From contig CBFCZU010000172.1 in the NCBI GenBank assembly GCA_965602635.1, forward strand, positions 1 through 9,056: 9,056 nucleotides of DNA, in the 5' to 3' direction. The DNA is from CBFCZU01 sp965602635 (GTDB taxonomy: Bacteria; Planctomycetota; Phycisphaerae; SM23-33). Shown here piece after piece: positions 1 to 5,704 of this stretch. The notes beneath the pieces were generated by a model. It was not told the origin of the DNA. It ran no database searches and saw only the letters and a list, made by a program, of their open reading frames with translations. Numbering within the stretch: the stretch's first letter is position 1; each line of letters opens with the position of its first letter. Both the position numbers and the translations under genes were made by a program.

Positions 1-110
1 AGATTCCGTTCGAGAGGCTGATGAAGGACTACTATCAGATCCGCGGCTGGGACGAAAACGGGATCCCTACGGCGGCGACGCTAAAACGGTTGGCGCTGGC
101 CCCGGCGTAA
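1..110 (+). CDS. Aldehyde:ferredoxin oxidoreductase, C-terminal end (partial)
   Basis: The frame starting at base 3 is open from the window edge to a TAA at 108-110 and encodes the last 35 residues of a protein. It contains MKDYYQIRGWDENGIPT, the closing signature of the tungsten/molybdopterin aldehyde:ferredoxin oxidoreductase family (usually (L/M)xxYYxxRGWdxxGiPT, followed by a short helix of the type LKRLGL). These cytoplasmic enzymes oxidise aldehydes to carboxylic acids and pass electrons to ferredoxin; they are typical of anaerobes. The cofactor-binding and Fe-S regions lie outside the window, so substrate class and integrity cannot be judged. The gene converges on the gcv operon and the broken genes between 450 and 730. 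The family call is firm for so short a piece; the subfamily is unknown. Confidence 0.82.
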   Translation, partial: IPFERLMKDYYQIRGWDENGIPTAATLKRLALAPA

Positions 111-165
111 CACGACGTGCCCGCCGCGTCAGGCAAAGGGCAGGCATCGTCTTAAGGATGGTGAC

Positions 166-264
166 ATGAAGCTGAAGGTGGTCCTGGGAAAGGCCTTGAA
201 GGCGGATGCGGTCTATTATTTCGACCTGCTGGAAAGCAGTTCGTCTACGGTTGAGTTTGGCTGA
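166..264 (+). CDS. Possible small ORF downstream of the AOR gene (32 aa), function unknown
   Basis: An ATG at 166 lies 7 nt after AAGGA (154-158), a good Shine-Dalgarno sequence, and opens a 32-codon frame ending in TGA at 262-264. The product begins MKLKVVLGKALKADAVYYFD and ends in VEFG. Aldehyde:ferredoxin oxidoreductase genes are often followed by a MoaD/ThiS-like sulfur carrier that starts with a MKxxV strand. This could therefore be the beginning of such a gene cut short, but it lacks the length (about 80 aa) and the Gly-Gly tail, so I do not assign it. It runs directly into the scarred segment that also holds two truncated genes on the other strand. It may equally be a chance ORF. Confidence 0.3.
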   Translation: MKLKVVLGKALKADAVYYFDLLESSSSTVEFG

Positions 265-454
265 AGTGTCCCATGGGGAAAGAGCCTGCCGCTGGCGAGG
301 CTCCCGTTCGTGCCGGGGAATCTCTGCGATGGTGTGGTAGTCCAGCGACTTTGTGTGCCGTGAGAAGGCGTGCGTCTTCAGCGAGATACAGACCCGCCCG
401 GCGAGTGCGACCTGATATCACGGATAGGTCTGGACATGGTTGTTCACACGCCCC
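265..454. other. Unassigned segment between AOR tail and gene fragments
   Basis: No frame here reads as a recognisable protein. The long frames on both strands are GC-rich shadows that continue into unrelated genes. The segment begins where the small ORF ends and stops at the seven-C run (451-457, seven G on the minus strand) where the Gfo/Idh fragment breaks off. It contains one compact hairpin at 283-302. It is probably the filler side of a rearrangement junction, but its origin is unknown. Confidence 0.4.
283..302 (-). other. Compact hairpin, possible weak terminator
   Basis: AGCCT (283-287) pairs with AGGCT (298-302), and GCC (288-290) pairs with GGC (294-296), leaving a 3-nt loop and one bulged base. 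On the minus strand it is followed by CTTTCCCC, a poor U-tract. On the plus strand no T-run follows. Whether it ends transcription of the gcv operon read-through is a guess. Confidence 0.25.
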
Positions 455-619
455 CCCTCCCGCGCCGATCGACGCGTGCTGCAACTTGCCGTTGGCCGAT
501 GCCTTCGTCGCCCGCCGCGCCGCCCGAATCGTCCGCGCCGTTCCGGCTACGCATCCAGCCGCCAGCGACGCAGTCACACCTCGCATCAAGGACACTCGCC
601 TGTTCATCCGCTCGCCCAT
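455..619 (-). pseudogene. Gfo/Idh/MocA family oxidoreductase, 5' fragment only
   Basis: ATG at 619-617 lies 7 nt from a strong Shine-Dalgarno, AAGGAG (627-632). It opens a frame with a Tat-like signal, MNRRVSLMRG plus an Ala-rich hydrophobic run (residues ~5-28), followed at ~44-55 by GKLQHASIGAGG. That is the typical first beta-strand and glycine loop of exported Gfo/Idh/MocA NAD(P)-dependent oxidoreductases, which average 350-450 aa and are numerous in Planctomycetota. Similarity ends at a run of seven G; the expected GGMG...DL continuation is absent in all three frames, so a single-base frameshift does not explain the loss. Only about 55 codons survive. The start signals are intact, so a short useless peptide could still be made. 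An alternative start at codon 5 is possible. Family call is likely, not certain. Confidence 0.6.
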
Positions 620-665
620 CACGCCACTCCTTCACCCGGGGTCTCCCATGCAGCCTACTGCCCAC

Positions 666-728
666 GGCCGCCGTGCCCCCCGGGCCGCCGCCGATAACCG
701 CTGCGTCATAGACCGCTTCACCGGCCAT
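666..728 (-). pseudogene. lpd: Dihydrolipoamide dehydrogenase (L protein), 5' stub
   Basis: ATG at 728-726 overlaps the end of gcvPB by 11 nt and is preceded by GGAGG with 6-nt spacing. The frame gives MAGEAVYDAAVIGGGPGGTA, the N-terminal FAD-binding GxGxxG motif of dihydrolipoamide dehydrogenase (family: YDvaVIGGGPGGyxAA). Position argues the same way: Lpd is the fourth component of the glycine cleavage system and re-oxidises the dihydrolipoyl arm of GcvH with NAD+. After the second Ala of TAA, near 666, the sequence no longer fits the family (no AAxxAAQLG helix, in any frame). The open frame drifts on to a stop at 444 through unrelated sequence and overlaps the Gfo/Idh fragment. At most ~21 of ~460 codons are present, so no enzyme can be made here. 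Another FAD disulfide oxidoreductase is the alternative identity. Confidence 0.65.
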
Positions 729-2190
729 CCTGACCCTCCACGGCCGGCAGCGAGACCAAGTCGGGCTTGCGGGCCGCGAGCGTCTCGTCCAACTGCCCCA
801 CCGGCGTGGTCCTCGGGCAGCCGACAACCTGCTCGGGATCGTCCCGGGCCAGATCCGCGATCTCGATCATGGCGTCGACAAACGCGTCCAGTGTCTCCTT
901 CGACTCCGTTTCCGTCGGCTCGATCATCATCGCCTCCGGCACGGTCAGCGGGAAGTAAATGGTCATGGGGTGGATGCCGCGATCGATCAGGGCCTTGGCG
1001 ATATGGAACGCGCGGACGCCGCCGGCCGCCTGCCGCGAAGCGGAGAAGACACACTCGTGCATGCAGCGGCGATTGTAGGGAAGGTCGTAGTGGTCCTTGA
1101 GCCGCGCCAGAACGTAATTGGCGTTCAGCACCGCGTTCTCCGAGGCCCGCAGCAGGCCCTCCCGTCCGAGCATCAGAATGTACGCGTAGGCGCGGAGGAT
1201 GATCGCGAAGTTGCCGTAGAACGGCGCGACGTAGCCGATCGACTTGGGGCGGTCGTAGTCCAGGTAGTACGATCCGTCCGGTCGCTCGCGGACCACCGAG
1301 GCAGGCAGGAAATCAACGAGCCTTTCCACGACGCCGACCGGCCCGGCGCCCGGCCCCCCGCCGCCGTGGGGGGTGGCGAAGGTCTTGTGGAGATTGAGGT
1401 GGACGATGTCGAAACCCAGGTCGCCCGGCCGGCACCGTGCCAGCAGCGCGTTCAGGTTGGCCCCATCGTAGTACATCAACCCGTCCACGCTGTGGATCAG
1501 GTCGGCGATCTGCTTGATGCGGGGATTGAACAGCCCGAGCGTGTTGGGACAGGTGAGCATCATGCCCGCCACGCCGTCGTCCACGACGGCCCGGAGGGCG
1601 GCCATGTCCATCGCCCCGTTGGCGTCGGAGGCAACGGCCTTTACATCGTAGCCGGCGATGGCGGCACTGGCAGGGTTCGTTCCATGGGCGCTGTCGGGGA
1701 TGAGGATGGTCGTCTTCTGATTGCCGCGGGACCTGTGGTAGGCGGCGATGATCATCGCACCGGTCAACTCGCCGTGCGCCCCGGCCAACGGCTGCATCGT
1801 GAACGCGGCCATGCCGCAGATCTCCGACAACAGCCGATCCATCTCCTTCAGCACCGCCAAGGCGCCCTGCACCATCATCTCGCCGCCCGGAAACTGGGGG
1901 ATCAGCGGATGAAGGTCGGCGAAGCCCGGGTACTGGGCGATGTGCTCGGCGACCTTGGGGTTGTACTTCATCGTACACGAGCCCAGCGGGTAGAAGCCCG
2001 TATCGACCCCGAAATTCCGCCGGCTCAGCTCGGTGAAGTGCCGCACCAGGTCCAGTTCGGACAGCTCGGGCAGTTCGGCGGGTCTCTCTCGCAGCAGATG
2101 CTGGGGGATCGACACCTTGCCCTCGGCATCTCCGCCGGCGTTCCGAACGCCCCTACGCCCGGGGACCGATTTGTCGAAGATCAACCGCAC
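718..2190 (-). CDS. gcvPB: Glycine dehydrogenase (decarboxylating), subunit 2
   Basis: This 490-aa protein is the C-terminal-half subunit of the two-part P protein. With GcvPA it decarboxylates glycine using PLP and loads the aminomethyl group onto the lipoyl arm of GcvH, in the cytoplasm. Seen in the sequence: GFYPLGSCTMKYNPK (~65-79), a P-protein hallmark; DSAHGTNPASA (~166-176) in the PLP fold; and HLNLHKTFATPHGGGGPG (~264-281), in which Lys269 is the Schiff-base lysine. Length is normal for the family (~480-500). The start is GTG at 2190, chosen because a near-perfect Shine-Dalgarno (2195-2202) precedes it and the product begins MRLIFDKS as in homologues. It overlaps gcvPA by 10 nt, implying translational coupling, and its own stop overlaps the lpd stub. 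Intact and confidently assigned. Confidence 0.96.
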   Translation of the reverse strand: MRLIFDKSVPGRRGVRNAGGDAEGKVSIPQHLLRERPAELPELSELDLVRHFTELSRRNFGVDTGFYPLGSCTMKYNPKVAEHIAQYPGFADLHPLIPQFPGGEMMVQGALAVLKEMDRLLSEICGMAAFTMQPLAGAHGELTGAMIIAAYHRSRGNQKTTILIPDSAHGTNPASAAIAGYDVKAVASDANGAMDMAALRAVVDDGVAGMMLTCPNTLGLFNPRIKQIADLIHSVDGLMYYDGANLNALLARCRPGDLGFDIVHLNLHKTFATPHGGGGPGAGPVGVVERLVDFLPASVVRERPDGSYYLDYDRPKSIGYVAPFYGNFAIILRAYAYILMLGREGLLRASENAVLNANYVLARLKDHYDLPYNRRCMHECVFSASRQAAGGVRAFHIAKALIDRGIHPMTIYFPLTVPEAMMIEPTETESKETLDAFVDAMIEIADLARDDPEQVVGCPRTTPVGQLDETLAARKPDLVSLPAVEGQDGR

Positions 2191-3521
2191 AGAATCACCT
2201 CCAGGGAATGGGCCAGGAAGTCCATGTCCTCCTTGGTCCGTTGCTCCGTCACGGCGACCAGGAGGCAGTTATTCATCTCCGGGAAGTACCTCACCAGCGG
2301 GAACCCCGCCGCCAGCCCGCGGCCGAACAGGCCGCGAATGACCTTGTCCGCCGCCATCGGCAGGTTCACGACGAACTCGTTGAGGTGCGAGCGATGGCCG
2401 AATCGCATGGTCACGCCCGGCACCGCCAGCAGCCGCCCGCGCAGATAGTCGGCCTTGGCGGCACAGATCCGAGCCAGCTCCACCAGCCCCTCCTTGCCGA
2501 GCAGGCTCAGGTACACCAGCGCCCTCAGGGCACAGAGCCCCTCGTTCGTGCAGATATTGGAGGTGGCCCTCTCACGCCGGATGTGCTGCTCGCGGGCCTG
2601 GAGGGTCAGCACGAAGCCCTTCCTTCCCCGGGCGTCGACGGTCCGCCCTGCGATCCGGCCGGGCATCTTCCGGACATACTTCAGCCGAGAGGCCATGAGA
2701 CCGAGATACGGGCCGCCGAAGGATAGCGGCATTCCGAGGCTCTGTCCTTCGCCGACGACGATGTCCGCCCCCATTTGCCCGGGAGGCTTCAGCAGCCCCA
2801 GCGAGATCGGGTAGCACGAAACGACCAGCAGCCCGCCGCGCTGGTGGACCAGCTCTGCCAGGTCCGTCACGTCGTCAATGCAGCCGAAGAAGTTAGGGTT
2901 CTGCACGATCACCGCGGCGGTGTCGCCGTCGATCTGTTCGGCGACCGCGTCGCGGTCGGGCAGGCCCTCCGCGGCGGGCGTCTCGACCAGCGCAATGCCG
3001 AGGTTGCTCGTGTACGACCGCACCATCTTCCGGTAGATCGGGCTGACCGTCTCGTCGACGACGACCTTTCTTCGGCCGGTGATACGCAAGGCCATCATAA
3101 TCGCCTCGTAGACGGCGGTGCCGCCGTCGTAGAGCGAGGCGTTGGCCACCTCCATGTCCGTCAACCGGCAGATGGCCGACTGGTATTCGTAGATCGCCTG
3201 AAGCGTGCCCTGCGAGATCTCCGGCTGGTACGGCGTGTAGGCCGTGTAGAACTCGCTGCGCGAGACGATCGCGTCCAGCGCTGCCGGGATAAAATGGTCA
3301 TAGAATCCCCCGCCCAGGAAGCTGACCAGGCCGCCGGAGTTGCGGTCCGCAAGGGCCGCGATCCTCGTACGCACCTCTTGCTCCGTCAGCCCCAGCGGGA
3401 CGTTCAGCTCCCCGCATTGCAGGTCCGGCGGGATGTCGGCGAACAGCTCCTCGACGCTCTCAGAACCGATGGCCGCCAGCATCTGTTCACGCTGCGCTTT
3501 CGTGTTGGCGATGAACGGCAT
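2181..3521 (-). CDS. gcvPA: Glycine dehydrogenase (decarboxylating), subunit 1
   Basis: A 446-aa partner of GcvPB; it corresponds to the N-terminal half of the single-chain P protein. Visible family blocks are GGGFYDHFIP (~70-79), YTAYTPYQPEISQGTLQ (~92-108) and NASLYDGGTA (~127-136). Length agrees with the usual 440-450 aa. I place the start at the ATG 3521-3519 because the product then begins MPFIANTKAQREQML, the usual start (a short helix before the MLxxIG motif). The ATG shares its A with the TGA stop of gcvH, and AAGGGGAA lies just upstream. The same frame stays open further upstream through gcvH, but that part reads as a shadow. The one-base overlap with gcvH and the 10-nt overlap with gcvPB mean the three genes are almost certainly translated from one mRNA. 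No missing blocks seen. Confidence 0.96.
   Translation of the reverse strand: MPFIANTKAQREQMLAAIGSESVEELFADIPPDLQCGELNVPLGLTEQEVRTRIAALADRNSGGLVSFLGGGFYDHFIPAALDAIVSRSEFYTAYTPYQPEISQGTLQAIYEYQSAICRLTDMEVANASLYDGGTAVYEAIMMALRITGRRKVVVDETVSPIYRKMVRSYTSNLGIALVETPAAEGLPDRDAVAEQIDGDTAAVIVQNPNFFGCIDDVTDLAELVHQRGGLLVVSCYPISLGLLKPPGQMGADIVVGEGQSLGMPLSFGGPYLGLMASRLKYVRKMPGRIAGRTVDARGRKGFVLTLQAREQHIRRERATSNICTNEGLCALRALVYLSLLGKEGLVELARICAAKADYLRGRLLAVPGVTMRFGHRSHLNEFVVNLPMAADKVIRGLFGRGLAAGFPLVRYFPEMNNCLLVAVTEQRTKEDMDFLAHSLEVILCG
2195..2202 (-). promoter_or_regulatory. Very strong ribosome binding site for gcvPB
   Basis: GGAGGTGA, read on the minus strand, matches the 16S anti-Shine-Dalgarno over eight bases. 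GGAGG ends 7 nt before the GTG at 2190. It lies inside the last codons of gcvPA and decides the GTG start. It would help keep the two P-protein subunits near equal amounts despite the weaker start codon. Confidence 0.8.
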
Positions 3522-3910
3522 CAGTGTTCCCCTTCCGTGGCGAGGAAGTCCCCGTATTGCGCTGCATCCATCAGCGATGTCAATTCTGCCGGGGCCGACA
3601 GCTCGATCTTGTAGATCCAGCCGTCCCCGTAGGGGGAGGAGTTGACCAGACCGGGGTCGTCCTCCAGCTCCGCGTTGGCTTCCACAACCTTCCCGCTGAC
3701 CGGCGCGTAGACGCTGACGGCCGCCTTCGTCGACTCGATGGCACAGGCCTCTTGGCCCTTCGCCAGCTCCGCGCCCGTCACCGGTAGCTCGACGAACGTC
3801 ACGTCGCCGAGGGCGTCCTGGGCGTGGTCGGTAATGCCCACCGTCCCGACGTTGCCCTCCGCCCGAATCCATTCGTTCTGATCGCTATACGACAGGTCTT
3901 CCGGAATCAT
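3521..3910 (-). CDS. gcvH: Glycine cleavage system H protein (lipoyl carrier)
   Basis: A 129-aa lipoyl carrier that shuttles the aminomethyl intermediate from P to T protein and is then re-oxidised by L protein. It begins MIPEDLSYSDQNEWI, contains GITDHAQDALGDVTFVELP (~25-43), and carries the lipoylation site AIESTKAAVSVYAP with Lys62 as the expected lipoyl-lysine. Length matches the family (~125-130 aa). The start at 3910 is favoured over upstream in-frame codons because GGAG (3919-3922) sits 8 nt before it, homologues start here, and the upstream codons overlap gcvT. The gap to gcvT is 14 nt. The protein must be lipoylated by enzymes not encoded in this window. Ser-Thr before the lysine instead of the more usual Ser-Val is a minor variant. 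Confidence 0.96.
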   Translation of the reverse strand: MIPEDLSYSDQNEWIRAEGNVGTVGITDHAQDALGDVTFVELPVTGAELAKGQEACAIESTKAAVSVYAPVSGKVVEANAELEDDPGLVNSSPYGDGWIYKIELSAPAELTSLMDAAQYGDFLATEGEH

Positions 3911-3924
3911 ACGCGTTGCTCCGT

Positions 3925-5025
3925 CTATAAGGTGTCCTTGGTCCTGCAGGTCCCGTTTCGATATAACGGCTTGTCGCATACCGTGACGGCCAGTTCGCAC
4001 CGGCCGGTGTCCACCAGTAACTCCTGCCCCGACTCGGCGAGGTCCGCCTCGACATATCCCATGCCGATCGAGACCTCCAGGCTGGGGGAGAACGCGCCGC
4101 TGGTAACGATGCCCACCGCCCGGCTCCCATAACGGATCTCGTTGCCTGGGTTCGTACGGCGGCGCGACTCGGCTCGAAAGGCCACCAGCCTGCGTCGCGG
4201 CCCGGCCTGCTCCAGCGTCCGCAGGCGCGCCGATCCGATGAAATCACGATCGGGCTTGGCGAACGCGGACAGACCCGCCTCGATCGGGTCGTGCGCCGTG
4301 CTCAGTTCGTGCCCATACAACGGGTACGCCATCTCCAGGCGGAGCGAGTCCCGCGCCCCTAGGCCGGCTGGCTTCACCGCGGGGTTCGCCAGCAGCTCAT
4401 CGAAGATCGTCCCCAGATCCTCGCCCGTCGCCATGATCTCGTACCCCAACTCGCCCGTGTAGCCCGTCCGGCTGATGATACAATCCCGGCCGCAGCACCT
4501 GGCACGGGCCACGCTGAAGTACGCCATTCCTGCCAGATCGACATCCACCAGGGACAGCAGGGCCCTGGCCGAGGCCGGTCCCTGGAGGTCCACCTTGCCC
4601 CATCCGCCCGTGGATTGGTCCGCCAGCTCGACGTTGCCGCGCATGTGACTCCTAAGCCATTCCAGGTCACCTGCGCCTGGGCCAGCATTGACCACCAGCA
4701 GAAACTCCTCATCCCCCAGCCGCATCAGTATCGTATCGTCGATGACGCCGGCATCCTCGTTGAGCAGGAAACCGTATTGGCAGCGGCCGACGGACAGGGC
4801 CTCGGCGTCCTGCGTGCCGATGCGACCGAGCTGCCCGGCGGCGGCGGGCCCCCGTAGCACGAATTGCCTCATGTGGCCGGTGTCAAACACAGTGGCCGAC
4901 GCCCGGCAGTGCCTGTGCTCGGCCAGAACGCTTTCATATTGGGCCGGCAGCAACCAGCCACTGAAGTCCACGACTCGGGCACCGAACGCCACATGACGAT
5001 CGTACAAGACTGTTTTCGACGCCAT
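3925..5025 (-). CDS. gcvT: Glycine cleavage system T protein (aminomethyltransferase)
   Basis: A 366-aa enzyme that transfers the methylene group from aminomethyl-GcvH to tetrahydrofolate, releasing ammonia and giving 5,10-methylene-THF. Family blocks in order: FSGWLLPAQY (~21-30); NEDAGVIDDTI (~89-99), which holds the catalytic Asp region; RTGYTGELGYEI (~186-197); GLGARDSLRLE (~221-231) with PLYGHEL just after; and VTSGAFSPSLE near the C-terminus. Length is normal (360-375). It starts at ATG 5025; the Shine-Dalgarno is weak (GGGA about 10 nt upstream), unlike the other operon members. It is the first gene of gcvT-H-PA-PB, so the promoter should lie just upstream (candidate at 5126-5154). No recognisable glycine riboswitch precedes it. 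The C-terminal tail after the last fold block is short and unremarkable. Confidence 0.96.
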   Translation of the reverse strand: MASKTVLYDRHVAFGARVVDFSGWLLPAQYESVLAEHRHCRASATVFDTGHMRQFVLRGPAAAGQLGRIGTQDAEALSVGRCQYGFLLNEDAGVIDDTILMRLGDEEFLLVVNAGPGAGDLEWLRSHMRGNVELADQSTGGWGKVDLQGPASARALLSLVDVDLAGMAYFSVARARCCGRDCIISRTGYTGELGYEIMATGEDLGTIFDELLANPAVKPAGLGARDSLRLEMAYPLYGHELSTAHDPIEAGLSAFAKPDRDFIGSARLRTLEQAGPRRRLVAFRAESRRRTNPGNEIRYGSRAVGIVTSGAFSPSLEVSIGMGYVEADLAESGQELLVDTGRCELAVTVCDKPLYRNGTCRTKDTL

Positions 5026-5125
5026 GGCTTATGTCCCGTCAACCAGCGAGGCTGTATCGTACCAGCGATTCCTGCTCAGTACACCTTCCGGGAAAGCTGC
5101 CGGCTCCCTGACCGAACTGCTTCGT

Positions 5126-5154
5126 ATTGTAACCTGTGGCCTCTTCGAAGTCGA
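5126..5154 (-). promoter_or_regulatory. Candidate sigma-70-like promoter for the gcv operon
   Basis: On the minus strand TCGACT (5149-5154; 4 of 6 bases match TTGACA) and TACAAT (5126-5131; 5 of 6 match TATAAT) are separated by exactly 17 bp. A start about 7 nt downstream would give a leader of roughly 95 nt before the gcvT ATG. Found by eye; such matches occur by chance, and the consensus in this phylum is less certain. Confidence 0.38.
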
Positions 5155-5324
5155 TGACCTCGCCCTGAGTCGCTCTATCGCGGCATGATCCCTCTCCCCG
5201 GCTCGGCAGGCTTGCCTCGATCCCTGACCCCTGCAGGTTCCCCTCGCGATCACCCAGCTAAAGGTCAGTGCCCTGTCAGCATCACGGCATCGTGGCTGGT
5301 CGTCTTTCTGTTCCAATGGGGCGC

Positions 5325-5408
5325 CCTGGTTCAGTGTGTGGCCGGCACTGGCGGAAGCGCCGGCAGCGAAGTGTTCCTTGTGGAGATCGAGATCTGCAAG
5401 GAACCAGG
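5325..5408. other. Candidate structured element with mutually exclusive stems
   Basis: CCTGGTTC (5325-5332) is perfectly complementary to GAACCAGG (5401-5408). GTTCCTTG (5373-5380) is perfectly complementary to CAAGGAAC (5397-5404). The two 3' arms share bases 5401-5404, so the full 8-bp stems cannot form together. A GCCGGC/GCCGGC hairpin (5341-5346 with 5359-5364) sits inside. The shorter hairpin can extend by AGAT/ATCT with a CGAG loop. On the minus strand it lies ~300 nt before gcvT, upstream of the promoter I favour; on the plus strand it is ~300 nt before the ceramidase-like gene. It does not match a riboswitch class I know. It could be a regulatory RNA, a dispersed palindromic element or a decayed mobile element. 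Confidence 0.4.
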
Positions 5409-5446
5409 ATAGAGCGTCAGCCGGCGGGGCCCAGACGCTCCCGCCC

Positions 5447-5477
5447 CCCTCTTGCCCTTGCCTCGGGGGAGGGGTGG
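5447..5477 (+). repeat. Dispersed intergenic repeat, copy 1
   Basis: The 24-nt core at 5454-5477 begins GCCCTTGCCTCGGGGG and ends AGGGGTGG. It is identical to the core at 7294-7317 and differs by one base from 8728-8751. All three copies have the same orientation, lie between genes, and are preceded by CCCTC. The core can fold imperfectly through short C/G-rich arms. Copy 1 has a shorter spacer between CCCTC and the core (2 nt, against 4 nt in the others). Confidence 0.75.
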
Positions 5478-5704
5478 GGGTAGGATGCGAGTTGCTGACT
5501 GATTCCCTTATCGCTCCTGGCACAGAGATCGGGAACGTGTCAGTTCAGCCATCGTCTCACGTACAATCGGCATGTGCGATGCACGACGGTCGCAGTGGCA
5601 CGCCTGTACTCAAGACGTTGGTCTATGCCAGGCCGGCTGTTCGAACATAGAATAGATAGGGCATGCCAGTGGCCCCGATGGGCCTCGTCGAGGAGAGCCG
5701 CACG

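Larger units (their letters stand above)
5026..5704. other. Divergent intergenic region between gcvT and the ceramidase-like gene
   Basis: About 680 bp between two divergently transcribed genes. The frames open here (for example minus-strand 5029-5523 and plus-strand 5185-5412) run through repeats and palindromes, have no recognisable domain, and are treated as non-coding. What it does hold: a promoter-like pair for gcvT (5126-5154), a cluster of inverted repeats (5325-5439, including AGCGTC 5413-5418 pairing with GACGCT 5434-5439), and a dispersed repeat copy (5447-5477). A TACAAT at ~5561-5566 and a TAGAAT near 5650 could be -10 boxes for the rightward gene, but neither has a convincing -35 box. 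A search for glycine-aptamer landmarks on the minus strand found nothing persuasive. Confidence 0.5.

Noticed and set aside
444..619. Frameshift instead of truncation in the Gfo/Idh gene at the seven-G run
   Set aside because: Removing one or two G gives frames that end within ~12 codons or at once, and none resumes the expected GGMG...DL continuation.
273..1100. Plus-strand frame of 275 codons across the left scar region
   Set aside because: It spans the gene fragments and the 3' end of gcvPB on the other strand, is extremely Arg/Pro-rich, and has no recognisable motif or ribosome site.
970..2448. Long plus-strand frame of 492 codons opposite gcvPB/gcvPA
   Set aside because: It is the antisense shadow of strongly supported P-protein genes, with Arg/Gly/His-rich composition and no domain. 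High GC content keeps such frames open.
5160..5290. Possible glycine or cobalamin riboswitch on the minus strand
   Set aside because: Some isolated words resemble aptamer segments (for example CAGGGG and AACCTGC), but their order, spacing and pairing do not fit either class.
5185..5412. Plus-strand 75-codon frame with one hydrophobic stretch
   Set aside because: It coincides with the competing stems at 5325-5408, has no clear Shine-Dalgarno and no recognisable family. A small membrane peptide cannot be excluded but is unsupported.
5029..5523. Minus-strand 164-codon frame upstream of gcvT
   Set aside because: Its first part is translated repeat copy 1 and the rest crosses the inverted-repeat cluster and the promoter-like site. 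No domain is visible, so it is probably non-coding.
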